Shown here in pieces: positions 52,239 through 60,975 of a stretch of DNA of 63,533 nucleotides (the first letter of the stretch is position 1; each line of letters opens with the position of its first letter). The stretch covers positions 1 to 63,533 of the forward strand of contig NZ_BCWB01000047.1 in the NCBI RefSeq assembly GCF_001592045.1. The letters run 5' to 3'. Both the position numbers and the translations under genes were made by a program. A model generated the notes under the pieces. The model ran no database searches, was not told the DNA's origin, and was given only the letters and a program-made list of their open reading frames with translations. This stretch comes from Thermobifida fusca NBRC 14071 = JCM 3263. Lineage in GTDB: Bacteria; Actinomycetota; Actinomycetes; Streptosporangiales; Streptosporangiaceae.

Positions 52239-52958
52239 ATGGCACACGCACCGCGTTGCCCCGAGCCCAGCCACGCCGCTCGGCTCCCCGGGATCCGCCG
52301 TGTTCTCCTCCTCAGCGGATTCACCTTCGTCGCCTGGGTGCTCGGTGCGGCCGCCCCGGCGTTCGCCGACACCCTCGACACGCTCACCGGCGCCATCCGG
52401 CACCCGGAAACCGCGGTAGCGCAGACCACTGCAGAGCTCACCGAACTCGTCGACACCGCGCTCACCACCGACCGCCTCGCGCCGCTGCCCCTCCCGCAAA
52501 CCGAGCTTCCGGTCGACACTGCCCTGGCCGTGGACGTCGACCAGCTAGAGCGCACCGACACGCCCCTTCCCCCACCGGTGGAGTCCCGTCCCGCCCCCAC
52601 CGGAACCGGTGACAGTCCGGCAACCGCAGCCGGCACCGCCCCCGAGGCGCCGCAACCCCAGCCCACCGCGCCTGCCGAGGCCAGCGGCCACGCCACCGCC
52701 CCGAACCACGTTCCAGCTGCCGCGGACGACACCGTCGAGGACGAGAGCGGACCACAACCCGCAGAACCCGCCGCGCCCGCTCCCGCAGCACACTCGCACG
52801 CCCCCCAGCAGGGGCCGTCCCTGACCGGGGGAATCGTCGGCGACCTCACCGACCCGCCTGCCGTGGCCCGCCGCGACAGCGTCACCGCGCTCACCGATCT
52901 GTCCGTCGCGCTCCCGCCCCGGCACTACGTTGCCGACCCCTTCTTCTCACCCGACTAG
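52239..52958 (+). CDS. Secreted Pro/Ala/Thr-rich protein of unknown function
   Basis: A 239-aa secreted protein. The signal peptide ends at APAFADT. A short helical segment (AVAQTTAELTELVDTALTTDRL) is followed by a long Pro/Ala/Thr/Glu-rich region (about 75-185) with His near its end, then VARRDSVTALTDLSVALPPRHYV. No Cys residues occur in the mature part. No family is recognised. GGAGGAGG precedes the ATG. A second unknown secreted protein follows, 263 bp on. Confidence 0.6.
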   Translation: MAHAPRCPEPSHAARLPGIRRVLLLSGFTFVAWVLGAAAPAFADTLDTLTGAIRHPETAVAQTTAELTELVDTALTTDRLAPLPLPQTELPVDTALAVDVDQLERTDTPLPPPVESRPAPTGTGDSPATAAGTAPEAPQPQPTAPAEASGHATAPNHVPAAADDTVEDESGPQPAEPAAPAPAAHSHAPQQGPSLTGGIVGDLTDPPAVARRDSVTALTDLSVALPPRHYVADPFFSPD

Positions 52959-53221
52959 GAGCAGTCCTCACCGGGCCTGCGACCGGACCCGCGCCTGAAG
53001 ACGTCTCCGCTTCCGGCGCTGCTCTCTCCCCCACCGGTTTCGTGATCCCAGCGTGCTCTGGGAGCTGACCTGAGCTGCGCACCCCGCCTGCTGTGGAGTT
53101 CAGGCCAGCCGGGCGGCCCGCACAACCCCTCGGCTGACCGGCCGGTGGCGGCGCGACCACTTGCCCGCCGACCGGCCCGCTACACAACCCATTCCCGACC
53201 CAACAATCAGCAAGGAGAAGC

Positions 53222-53782
53222 ATGCTCGCGAACATCCGCGCCGTCGTCCGCACCGCTGCGCTTTCCGTAGGGGCAACCGGTCTCATCGCCCTCGGCAGCA
53301 GCCTCATCTCCGGCCTTCCCAGCAGCACGGGACTCGACGGACTCGGCGTCGCCCTGCCCGCAGTGTCGACGGACGCGTTGGAAATCGACCTTGCCGGGGC
53401 GCACACCCCGGACCTGTCCGCGCCAACGATCCATGAGGAGACCCTCTCCCGCCCGCTGGGGACGGCTGCCCTGCCCGACGAGAACACGGTCATCGCGCTG
53501 CTCCACCAGGCAGGCAGCCACCACCTCGTCCCCCAGCAGGAGAACGCGGCCCTCTCCGGCCCCGGAGCCGGAGCCGCTGAGGGCGCACAGCACAGCGCCA
53601 GCGGCCAGGCCCGCGCCGGGCAGAGCCCTGCCGCTGACTACGCCACGTCCGCCCGCCCCTCCGGCAGCAAGAGGGCCCGCGCCGGACAGAACGCTGACGT
53701 CACTGACCCTGCCGAGTCGCTGGGCCTATCCACGGAAGGACTCCTCGGCAAAGGCCTGCTGGGCGAGGGCTTGACCCTGTAA
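53222..53782 (+). CDS. Secreted low-complexity protein of unknown function
   Basis: A 186-aa protein with an N-terminal signal or helix (AALSVGATGLIALGSSLISGL). The mature part is Gly/Ala/Ser-rich, ending in a Leu/Gly repeat (LGLSTEGLLGKGLLGEGLTL) that could self-associate. No Cys. AAGGAGAAGC supports the ATG. Possibly functionally linked with the preceding secreted protein. No family is recognised. Confidence 0.6.
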   Translation: MLANIRAVVRTAALSVGATGLIALGSSLISGLPSSTGLDGLGVALPAVSTDALEIDLAGAHTPDLSAPTIHEETLSRPLGTAALPDENTVIALLHQAGSHHLVPQQENAALSGPGAGAAEGAQHSASGQARAGQSPAADYATSARPSGSKRARAGQNADVTDPAESLGLSTEGLLGKGLLGEGLTL

Positions 53783-53791
53783 CCGGGCAGC

Positions 53792-53823
53792 GGAGGGCGA
53801 CCGGTGGCGGACGGTCGCCCTCC
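53792..53823. terminator. Bidirectional terminator before tenA
   Basis: Perfect 11-bp arms GGAGGGCGACC (53792-53802) and GGTCGCCCTCC (53813-53823) between convergent genes. Confidence 0.8.
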
Positions 53824-53829
53824 CCAAGG

Positions 53830-54537
53830 TCAGGAGCCGTTCGGCGGAGTCCAGTCCTCCAAAGACCAGGCCATCTCCCAGAACCGGATCTCGTAGTGGC
53901 AGCTCGCGACGAATGCCCGCTCCATGCGCTCCCGCTCAGCGGGACCCGCCGCGGCAGCCAACTCGTCCAGCATGGCCCGGGTTTGGGTGAGCTTCTGGGA
54001 CTCGTACAGGCCCGCGTAAAAGTCCCACCAGCCGTAGAAGGGGTGGCTGGGGTCCAGCGGGGTTTCGCTGGTGAACCGGGCCGCCGCCCACAGGTAGGTC
54101 CACGGGCACGGCAGCAGAGCGGACAGCAGCACGCCGAGAGTGTCCCGGCCCGCCTCCATCATGTGGTTGATGTACGCCTGAGCAGTGGGCGCCAGATGGT
54201 CCGCCTGCGCCTCCTCGTAGGACACCCCCACGTACGCGCACAGCGACTCGTGCGCGTGGGTTTCCGCGCAGAGGATCACGGCAGCGTTGTCGTGGAAGAA
54301 CCGCATCCACCGCCGGTCGGGGGAGAGCGCCATCCCCAGCCCGTAGCAGCGGGTGTACGCGGTCAAGTACTGGTAGTCCTGCGCGACATAGTGCAGCACC
54401 TGCTCCCGGCTGAGACTGCCTTCCCGCAAGCCTTTGAGGAACGGATGCTGGTAGAAGGCTTCGAAAAGGTCAGCGTGCCGCCGTCCCAGCTCGGCAGTGA
54501 AACCTGTCTCGCCGTCGGTGACAGGAAGTACGCCCAC
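53830..54537 (-). CDS. tenA: TenA family thiaminase II/aminopyrimidine aminohydrolase
   Basis: A 235-aa TenA protein. In thiamine salvage it hydrolyses aminopyrimidine degradation products to HMP. The catalytic Cys lies in LLPCPWTYLW (C144); YVAQDYQYL near residue 50-58 and HYEIRFWEMAW near the C-terminus provide the usual Asp/Tyr and Glu. GTG at 54537 follows GGAGGA. No other thiamine gene is nearby and I could not find a TPP riboswitch upstream. Confidence 0.88.
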   Translation of the reverse strand: MGVLPVTDGETGFTAELGRRHADLFEAFYQHPFLKGLREGSLSREQVLHYVAQDYQYLTAYTRCYGLGMALSPDRRWMRFFHDNAAVILCAETHAHESLCAYVGVSYEEAQADHLAPTAQAYINHMMEAGRDTLGVLLSALLPCPWTYLWAAARFTSETPLDPSHPFYGWWDFYAGLYESQKLTQTRAMLDELAAAAGPAERERMERAFVASCHYEIRFWEMAWSLEDWTPPNGS

Positions 54538-55120
54538 GATTCCTCCGCTCGCATATCCGGATCGTTGAGTACAGGGTGGGGGAGTGGAGTATTTCAGCGG
54601 AATTCCTAGGAATCCCTAGGAAATAGCGGGGGTGGGAAACCCGGATTCCCGTCTCGGGAAGAAGTTTCCCGTGTGTCTACTTTGCCCTATCTTCCGCGGC
54701 GCGTCCACCCCGGCCACGGAATGCTGCCGCCAGGGAGAAGCCCGGCAATCCCGCTGGTCGCACAGGTTCTGCTCGTGCGACAACGGCACAGAGAAGCCGT
54801 GTCATGCCTGGTCAAGGCAGTTTTCAAACATTCCTCTCCGGTGTGATGGGGGAAAATTCCCGATCATGAATCGAGAAAAGAGGACAGTGGCGGAATTGTC
54901 CTGGTATGCGGCATTTTCTTAGCTCAATCCCAGAAAAGAAAAATTCCGTCTCTGTTGAACGAGACGGAAAAACCATGATAATCCACAAGGAAAGGAGTGG
55001 TCTCACCGCTGTTCGCGGAACAGCAGGGGAATGAAAACGGAATACGCTGTCCGCCTGCCCGGCGCCCCGTCCAAGAACCATGGCCGGGCCCCGGGCACCA
55101 GCCCTGTCGCGCCTCCCCGC
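54538..55120. other. Intergenic region with an inverted repeat and a minus-strand terminator
   Basis: No gene in 580 bp. AGGACA (54881-54886) and TGTCCT (54897-54902) form an inverted repeat with a 10-bp spacer. A true intrinsic terminator for the minus-strand gene lies at 54944-54969. The segment next to tenA carries its promoter. Confidence 0.45.
54930..54969 (-). terminator. Intrinsic terminator with T-tract (minus strand)
   Basis: TTCCGTCTC (54944-54952) and GAGACGGAA (54961-54969) form a perfect 9-bp stem. On the minus strand it is followed by TTTTTCTTTTCT. It ends transcripts from the unknown gene at 55121-55654. Confidence 0.7.
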
Positions 55121-55654
55121 TCAAAGCACTGCTCGGGCCTTCCCCCACGACCGCGCCCCCGTCAACAGCTTCTCGATAGGGGCCGGAGGATAGAACTCGG
55201 CACCCACGATGCCGCTCAACACGTCGTCCATCACCCACACCCGCTCCTGGTAGGTCAACCCCCGCAAATGCTCCAACACCCGGGACACATCCACGGACAC
55301 GTCAACCCCGTCCACCGTGATCGTGCACAGCTCGAACGTGTCCGGCGTGGGAGGAAAGAGCATGCCCTTGCGGCGCCCCATCAACGTCGCCAACGTCACC
55401 ACCCTGTCCAACGGCTTCCCCTCGGCCAAGGCAGCCAACGCCTCATGCTCCGCCCACGCGGAATACAGCTCGGCAGCCAACCCGCCCGGGGCGATATCGC
55501 GAGCCGCGAGCCTAGCCCCGTCCCAGCGGCAGATCTTGCAGGACTCCATGACCGCTCCCGCGATCTTCCGGGCCAGCGGAGACTTGTGGCGCACGGTCGA
55601 CCGCAAATCACGGGCATAGGTATGAGACATGCCAATCCGGCACACCAGGTCCAT
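55121..55654 (-). CDS. Unknown cytoplasmic protein
   Basis: A 177-aa protein starting MDLVCRIGMSHTYARDL with GGAAGGGA upstream. The N-terminal half has three Cys (VCR, SCKIC) and basic residues; CKICRW may bind metal. The C-terminal half is helical and acidic (VSVDVSRVLEHLRGLTYQERVWVMDDVLSGIVGAE, in parts). I do not recognise the family. Neighbours upstream on the same strand are the PPOX-like protein and the DevR-type regulator, so co-regulation is possible. The 375 bp between 55655 and 56029 hold no gene. Confidence 0.55.
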   Translation of the reverse strand: MDLVCRIGMSHTYARDLRSTVRHKSPLARKIAGAVMESCKICRWDGARLAARDIAPGGLAAELYSAWAEHEALAALAEGKPLDRVVTLATLMGRRKGMLFPPTPDTFELCTITVDGVDVSVDVSRVLEHLRGLTYQERVWVMDDVLSGIVGAEFYPPAPIEKLLTGARSWGKARAVL

Positions 55655-56029
55655 AGACTTCCCTTCCGCTGTGTGAAGGCTCCGGCGGCAAAGCCGCGGC
55701 GATGCCTGACTGCACCTGGAATTCACCCCTGGAACGCCAGTGGTCAGCGGGCTGTCAAAAGGGCGCAGAGGTCGCGCGAAAGTAATGAACGGGCACGATA
55801 GTTGTACCCCAGGACCACGGAAGGCACGTCCCCCGTTTCCCGTTCCGCAACTCGCCGGAAAACACACCTCTTCGCCCCCGGCGTCGAATTCGCCAACGGC
55901 ACCCCGGCCGCCGGCCCACCATGGCACCCGCCGCTCACAGCACGAAAGGGAAGAGATGAAGGTCACACCGCCGCGCTGGCTTCTGGAACCCACGGGGGAA
56001 GGCCACACGCGAAACCAGCGCGGCGGAAG

Positions 56030-56467
56030 TCACGACTTCTTCGGAATTCGGCGCCCGCTCACAATGTCCGTCATGATGCGGATGAAATGCGGCTTAGGGC
56101 CCGGCGCCCACGGCTGCAACGGCAGCGACTCAAGAAGCGCCAACTCCTCGGGGTCGTCAACCGCACGGCCGATCCCGACCACCGCCACCGACCAGCCAGT
56201 GCGAGTCTCCACGTCGTAGTCGTCCACCTCGAACGCGACCACCGTGTCCCGGATGGCCTGCGCGAGCTTCGACTCCGGGGACGTGCGGATGATGATGTCC
56301 GTCCCCAACATGGCGAAGTTGACGGGCTGAACCGCTGGAAGCGCATGATCAGTGAAGACGATACGGCCGATCGGAGCCTCCGCCAGCAACTGGAGACACT
56401 CCTCCCGGGCAAGCACTTCCAGGCCGGCCCTGTCGGTAACGGCCGTACCACGCCCATTCACGTTCAT
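56030..56467 (-). CDS. Pyridoxamine 5'-phosphate oxidase-like flavin-binding protein
   Basis: A 145-aa split-barrel flavoprotein of the PPOX type. ECLQLLAEAPIGRIVFTDHALPAVQPVNFAML, read in parts, is the flavin-binding opening; VVAFEVDDYDVETRTGWSVAVVGIGRAV is the central barrel. Proteins of this form are common in DevR/DosR regulons of mycobacteria, where some bind F420 or FMN. It lies 38 bp after the DevR-type gene and is likely co-transcribed. Confidence 0.82.
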   Translation of the reverse strand: MNVNGRGTAVTDRAGLEVLAREECLQLLAEAPIGRIVFTDHALPAVQPVNFAMLGTDIIIRTSPESKLAQAIRDTVVAFEVDDYDVETRTGWSVAVVGIGRAVDDPEELALLESLPLQPWAPGPKPHFIRIMTDIVSGRRIPKKS

Positions 56468-56505
56468 GCGCCTTCCTCCTGAGCGTTCAATCCTCCCGAG
56501 GAACG

Positions 56506-57171
56506 TCAGATCTGGTTCTTCGCGCGCAACTGCGCGACCAGCACCGCAGCCTGGGTGCGGCGCTTCAGGTCAAGCTTCCCCAACAGGCTAGAAACGTAGT
56601 TCTTCACGGTCTTCTCTGCCAAGAAGAGCCGCTCCCCGATTTGCCGGTTGGTGAGCCCTTCCCCGATCAGATCGAGGATCTGCCGCTCCTGCGGGGTGAG
56701 TGCCGCCAGCGGATCGGGTTTACCGCCGTTCTGCCGCAGCCGCTCCAACATCCGCCCCGTGCTGCGCGGGTCAAGCAGCGAACCACCCGACGCCACGGTA
56801 CGCACCGCCCCCACCAGATCAGAGCCGTGGATCTGCTTGAGCACGTAGCCGGCCGCGCCCGCCATCACCGCCTTGAAGAGCGCGTCGTCATCGGCGAAAG
56901 AAGTGAGCATCAGGCAGGCGATGTCAGGGTGGGATGACCGGATCTCCCGGCACACTTCAACCCCGGAACCGTCAGGCAGTCGCACGTCAAGAATCGCTAC
57001 ATCCGGTTTCACCACCGGGATGCGGCTGAGCGCTTGCTCCGCGGTGCTCGCCTCGCCGACAACCTCCAGGTCGTCCTCGTCTTCGAGAAGCGAGGCAACT
57101 CCCCGGCGCACCACCTCGTGATCGTCGACCAGAAACACCCTGATCGGCTTAGGCGTGTCCGCCTGCGGCAT
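56506..57171 (-). CDS. devR: DevR/DosR-type NarL family response regulator
   Basis: A 221-aa response regulator closely resembling mycobacterial DevR/DosR by memory: RVFLVDDHEVVRRGVASLLED at the start, phosphoacceptor D62 in VAILDVRLPDGSG, Lys112 in GYVLKQI. The HTH has LTPQERQILDLIGEGLTNRQIGERLF, then AEKTVKNYVSSLLGKL. DevR controls responses to hypoxia and redox stress with the heme kinases DevS/DosT; no kinase gene is here. ATG at 57171 follows GGGAGG. A DosR-like half-site (ATTCGGGACCT on the minus strand, 57261-57271) lies about 90 bp upstream and suggests autoregulation. Confidence 0.85.
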   Translation of the reverse strand: MPQADTPKPIRVFLVDDHEVVRRGVASLLEDEDDLEVVGEASTAEQALSRIPVVKPDVAILDVRLPDGSGVEVCREIRSSHPDIACLMLTSFADDDALFKAVMAGAAGYVLKQIHGSDLVGAVRTVASGGSLLDPRSTGRMLERLRQNGGKPDPLAALTPQERQILDLIGEGLTNRQIGERLFLAEKTVKNYVSSLLGKLDLKRRTQAAVLVAQLRAKNQI

Positions 57172-57260
57172 GGCTGCCTCCCTGATTTCCTCGTCTCTCT
57201 TTGACGGTAACGGCCTGAACCAGGGACAGCCGCGCCGAACGGCTTGATTAGCTCTGCCAA

Positions 57261-57277
57261 AGGTCCCGAATCGGACC
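57261..57277 (-). promoter_or_regulatory. Candidate DevR box upstream of devR
   Basis: GGTCC-N6-GGACC inverted repeat. One half plus flank, TTCGGGACC on the minus strand, matches eight of nine positions of the DosR half-site TTSGGGACT as I recall it. The other half is weaker. Confidence 0.4.
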
Positions 57278-57373
57278 GCCACTAGGCCCCGCAGGCGAGG
57301 GGACGGGCAAGCCGCACACCAGCAGAGAAAAATCCCCGAGCAGGGAATCTCTGCGAGGACCAGCCCGTTATAA

Positions 57374-57519
57374 GGCGTGGGTCGGTGCGGTAGAAAGTGT
57401 CCCCCGGGCTCCAACCTATGCCTTCGCGGAATACCGCGTTCGGACACCGCCTCGGCGGTGGCCCCGGACGGTCTTCGGAGCCGCGTTGCGCCCTGCGCCG
57501 CGAGGCGACCGCCGCACCG
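57374..57519 (+). repeat. 146-bp structured direct repeat, copy 1 (candidate non-coding RNA)
   Basis: Nearly identical to 57618-57763: I count two mismatches, at the GGTGGCCCC/GGTGATCCC site. Each copy follows GTTATAA, a plausible -10 element. Internal hairpins include CGCGGAATACCGCG and CACCGCCTCGGCGGTG. A small frame starting MPSRNTAFGHR exists in both copies, but it has no ribosome binding site. I favour a duplicated RNA gene or regulatory element. This is inference from structure and conservation. Confidence 0.6.
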
Positions 57520-57617
57520 GCCTGTAACAGTCGTCACACCCCACCGGAGTCTGCGAAGGTCACGGCCGAAAAAGTCTCCAGTCGGGAATGACTTCCGCCC
57601 GCCGCCCTGTTATAAAG

Positions 57618-57763
57618 GGCGTGGGTCGGTGCGGTAGAAAGTGTCCCCCGGGCTCCAACCTATGCCTTCGCGGAATACCGCGTTCGGACACCGCCTCGGC
57701 GGTGATCCCGGACGGTCTTCGGAGCCGCGTTGCGCCCTGCGCCGCGAGGCGACCGCCGCACCG
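57618..57763 (+). repeat. 146-bp structured direct repeat, copy 2 (candidate non-coding RNA)
   Basis: Second copy, 244 bp after the first. It is preceded by GTTATAAAG and followed 14 bp later by a strong terminator (57778-57807), so a transcript of about 180 nt is plausible. Sequence upstream of both copies is also loosely similar (GGGAAT, then CCC-GTTATAA), pointing to duplication of a promoter-plus-RNA unit. Confidence 0.6.
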
Positions 57764-57777
57764 CTCCGCGAACGTGC

Positions 57778-57807
57778 AGGCCCCGCCAGGAACTCCAGGC
57801 GGGGCCT
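57778..57807. terminator. Terminator between repeat copy 2 and the aldehyde dehydrogenase gene
   Basis: Perfect 10-bp arms AGGCCCCGCC (57778-57787) and GGCGGGGCCT (57798-57807), 17 bp from the aldehyde dehydrogenase stop. Usable on both strands. Confidence 0.75.
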
Positions 57808-57823
57808 TCGCGCTGTCTAGGCT

Positions 57824-59293
57824 TCACACCCCGGCGATACCGACGTACTTGGTCTCCAAGTACTCGTCGATACCGACCCTGCCGCCTTCACGGCCCAACC
57901 CGGAATGCTTCACACCCCCGAACGGCGCCGCCGGGTTGGACACGATGCCCTGGTTGAGGCCGACCATGCCGCTCTCCAGCTTCTCCGCCATGCGCAGCGC
58001 ACGCCGCAGGTTCTCCGTGTACACATAGCTGACCAGACCGAACTCGGTGCGGTTGGCTTCCGCGAGCGCCTCCTCCTCCGTGTCGAACGGGATCACCGGC
58101 GCCACCGGACCGAAGATCTCCGTGCGGCACACCTCACTGTCCTTCGGCACGTCGGTGAGCACCGTTGGATGGTAGAAGTAGCCGGCGCCGTCCCCGCGCT
58201 TCCCGCCGAGCAGCACACGGGCACCCCGGTTCGCCGCGTCGTCGACGAGACTCTGCACTTTGGTGCGGGCCTTGTCGTCGATGAGCGGCCCCACGTCCAC
58301 GTCCGGCTCAGTACCGCGCCCCATCCGCAACCCGGCCATGCGCTCCGCGAGCCGCCGGGAGAACTCTTCCGCCACCCCGGACTGGACGTAGAAGCGGTTG
58401 GCCGCGGTGCACGCCTCACCGATGTTCCGCATCTTCGCCTGCAACGCCCCCGCCACGGCCGCGTCCAAGTCGGCGTCGTCGAACACGAGGAACGGCGCGT
58501 TGCCACCCAACTCCATAGAGGTGCGCAACACCTGGTCGGCGCTCTGCTTGATCAGCGCGCGGCCCACCGGCGTAGAACCGGTGAAAGACAGTTTGCGCAG
58601 ACGGCCGTCACGCAGCAGCGGCCCCGTCAACCCGGCCGCGTCAGTCGTGGGCAGCACGCTGAGCACCCCCTCAGGCAGCCCAGCCTCGTGCAGGATGTCG
58701 GCGAGCGCCAGCGCCGACAGCGGGGTCTGCTGAGCGGGTTTGAGGATCATGGTGCACCCGGCGGCGATCGCCGGACCGATCTTGCGGGTGCCCATCGCCA
58801 TCGGGAAGTTCCATGGCGTGATGAGAAGCGACGGGCCCACCGGCTGCCGCATGACCAAAAGACGGCTCTGCCCGTTCGGAGCAACCGAATAACTGCCGTC
58901 GATCCGCACCGCCTCCTCGGAGAACCACCGGAAGAACTCGGCGGCGTAGGCGATCTCCCCTTTGGACTCGGCTACCGGCTTGCCCATTTCCAAGGTCATG
59001 AGCACTGCCAGGTCCTCTTGGCGGTGCATGAGGAGCTCGTAGGCGCGCCGCAGGATCTCCCCGCGCTCCCGAGGCGGATACTCGGCCCACGTGGGCTGGG
59101 TAGCGGCCGCCATCTCGAGGGCGGCCATCCCGTCAGCCACGCCAGCGTCAGCAACCTCACACAGCACCGACCCGGTAGCGGGGTCTTCCACTTTGAACGT
59201 CGCCCCGGACTGGGCGTCCCGCCAGTGCCCGCCGATGCACACCTGCTTGGGGACCTGTTCGACGATCCGGGCTTCACGTTCTATGGTGGTCAT
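57824..59293 (-). CDS. NAD(P)-dependent aldehyde dehydrogenase, succinate-semialdehyde type
   Basis: A 489-aa aldehyde dehydrogenase. Motifs: TPWNFPMAMGTRKIGPAIAAGCT, LSFTGSTPVGRAL, the catalytic Glu in MELGGNAPFLVF and the catalytic Cys in GEACTAANRFYV. TEIFGPVAPVIPF and the C-terminal GGVKHSGLGREGG complete the fold. GEACTAANR is typical of succinate-semialdehyde dehydrogenases (GabD), which finish GABA breakdown; no GABA transaminase is adjacent, so the substrate is not certain. Confidence 0.88.
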   Translation of the reverse strand: MTTIEREARIVEQVPKQVCIGGHWRDAQSGATFKVEDPATGSVLCEVADAGVADGMAALEMAAATQPTWAEYPPRERGEILRRAYELLMHRQEDLAVLMTLEMGKPVAESKGEIAYAAEFFRWFSEEAVRIDGSYSVAPNGQSRLLVMRQPVGPSLLITPWNFPMAMGTRKIGPAIAAGCTMILKPAQQTPLSALALADILHEAGLPEGVLSVLPTTDAAGLTGPLLRDGRLRKLSFTGSTPVGRALIKQSADQVLRTSMELGGNAPFLVFDDADLDAAVAGALQAKMRNIGEACTAANRFYVQSGVAEEFSRRLAERMAGLRMGRGTEPDVDVGPLIDDKARTKVQSLVDDAANRGARVLLGGKRGDGAGYFYHPTVLTDVPKDSEVCRTEIFGPVAPVIPFDTEEEALAEANRTEFGLVSYVYTENLRRALRMAEKLESGMVGLNQGIVSNPAAPFGGVKHSGLGREGGRVGIDEYLETKYVGIAGV

Positions 59294-59462
59294 AGACGGA
59301 TCTCCTCTCGGGCGTGGTCGTTACCGCCGTCTGGCGGGTACGCTGCCCGGCACATGCCGCAGCTAACGACCACCCGGACGGGAGCGGATAATCCGTCGAA
59401 GGCAGCTCCGGCGCTGTGCTACAGTTTTTGATGACGGCACAGGGAGTGCCGAGGACAACCAA

Positions 59463-59535
59463 GCACTCGTAGCTCAACGGATAGAGCATCTGACTACGGA
59501 TCAGAAGGTTGGGGGTTCGAGTCCCTCCGAGTGCG
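59463..59535 (+). tRNA. tRNA-Arg (ACG)
   Basis: A complete 73-nt cloverleaf. Acceptor arm GCACTCG/CGAGTGC with discriminator G; D-arm AGCTCAACGGATAGAGC; anticodon stem TCTGA/TCAGA with loop CTACGGA, anticodon ACG at 59496-59498; T-arm GGGGGTTCGAGTCCCTC. The 3' end abuts an integrase pseudogene in the usual orientation for tRNA-integrating elements, so its 3' part is probably the attL site. Confidence 0.95.
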
Positions 59536-59544
59536 CGCACGTCA

Positions 59545-59575
59545 AAGGGCCGCTCCTCATCGAGGAGTGGCCCTT
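59545..59575. terminator. Terminator between tRNA-Arg and the integrase pseudogene
   Basis: A 14-bp stem (AAGGGCC-G-CTCCTC against GAGGAG-T-GGCCCTT, one G-T pair) with a 3-nt loop. It serves the tRNA and the convergent integrase gene. Confidence 0.75.
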
Positions 59576-59578
59576 GTG

Positions 59579-60752
59579 CTAACGCTCTTGCTCACAGCTC
59601 TCCCGCACCGCCTCGGCGAAGGCGTGAGCCACCGCGACTATCCGCTCCCGGACCACGTGTGCGTACACCCGCAGGGCCACCGACGGGTCGGCGTGCCCGA
59701 GGCGAGCGGCGACCAGGTGCACGGGCACCCCGGCCAACAGCGTGGTCGCGTGGACGTGCCGCAGGCCACGCAGCCGTGCTGGCGGAAGCCGCTCAGTCAG
59801 CCCGGCCCCTGCGCCGGTTCGTTGTACCTGTGGATCAACTGCCTCATCAATGAGGACCCCGTGTCGGGGTGAATCGGCTCACCCTACGCCGTGGTGAACA
59901 CATAGCCGTCGGGGTCGCCCTTCCACGCCTCTCCCAGGACCTCACATTCCCTGTCCTGTTCGACGCGGTGGCGACGGAGCACGGCCACTGTTTCAGCGCC
60001 GAAGCCCACCACCCGCGTTCTCTCGCTCTTGGTGGAGCTTTCCACTCGTCTGCCGTCGATGACGGAGACCGAACGGGCGATACGGATTTCCGCGGCGTCG
60101 AGGTCGACGTCCGACCAGCGCAGCCACAGCAGTTCCCCTCGCCGAGCACCCGTGTAGGCAGCCACGTGGAAGAACGCCCACAGCCGGTGGCTGCGTGCCG
60201 CCTCTTCCAGGAACACCTTCAGTTGGGCAGGTGTCCACACTTCCCCGACTCAGGACGCTTCTTACGAGGGCGCTTGGCCCGTTCCACGGGGTTGCTGGGA
60301 AGGAACTGTTCGATCTCCACGGCGTCGCGGAACGCCTTGCGCAGCACGGCATGGACGTACTCGACCGTACACGGCGACAGTCCTTTACCGTCGCGCCCGC
60401 CACTTGCCGAAAGATCTCGGTAGACCTTGGTGAACGTGGACGGCCGCAGCGCCTGGACCTTCACCGATCCGATACGAGGAACGACGTACCGCTCAACAAG
60501 GAACCAGTACATCTGCAACGTCTTCGGCTTGATCTGCACAGAGTGCGTTTTCAACCACTCGGTCAGATAGCCGGTCACGGTCAGGTCAGAGCGTTCGATG
60601 TATTCGCCGCGTCGGGCTTTGATCCGCGCTTCGTCGCGGGCGGCTTTGGCTTCGTCTTCGGTGGCGAAGCCGCCGACCCACTTAGGTTTGCTCACCCCGG
60701 TTTCCGGGTTGGGAACGCGGATGCCGTAGGACCAGGTCTTGCCGCGTTTCAT
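59579..60752 (-). pseudogene. int: Tyrosine recombinase (AICE integrase), inactivated by two frameshifts and a TAG stop
   Basis: Conceptual reading begins KRGKTWSYGIRVPNPETG and passes through the SAM-like core-binding domain (LTVTGYLTEWLKTH, PSTFTKVYRDLSASGG). A one-base loss in the G-run at 60243-60246 separates it from VWTPAQLKVFLEEA and TGARRGELLWLRW (first catalytic Arg). An in-frame TAG at 59884-59886 interrupts YVFTTA-GEPIHPDTGS. A second frameshift near 59800 precedes LRHVHATTLLAGVP (His/Arg motif), ARLGHADPSVALRVYAHV with the catalytic Tyr, and the true stop at 59579. Without these lesions it would be a full-length integrase of about 390 aa. Confidence 0.85.
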
Positions 60753-60779
60753 CTCACGCCGTCGCGGAGCTTGCCCATC

Positions 60780-60975
60780 AGGCCGCCTCCTGTTGGGTGA
60801 GGAGGCCGGAGACGTAGTCGTTCAGCGCCGAGAGCCGCCGATGCGCAGCGAGCGCACTGCCCCGGAGGCGAGCAGTTCGTAGAGCTTGCTTCGGGAGATC
60901 GCCAGCACGCGCGCGGCTTCGGGAACGGTCAGAAGGATGCGTGGGGGTTGGTGATGCTGCCCTCTGTTCAGTTGC
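60780..60975 (-). pseudogene. xis: Excisionase (Xis) remnant with frameshifts
   Basis: LTVPEAARVLAISRSKLYELLASGAVRSLRIGGSRR is the MerR-like HTH of AICE excisionases, followed after a frameshift near 60830 by LSALNDYVSGLLTQQEAA. Upstream, a further shift appears to separate ITNPHASF from LTVPEAARV, and no start codon remains. The boundaries are approximate. Confidence 0.7.

Noticed and set aside
54538-54700. TPP riboswitch upstream of tenA
   Set aside because: No CTGAGA-type conserved core seen on the minus strand.
57374-57763. CRISPR-like or insertion-sequence repeats
   Set aside because: Only two copies of 146 bp, no short spacers, no terminal inverted repeats and no transposase.
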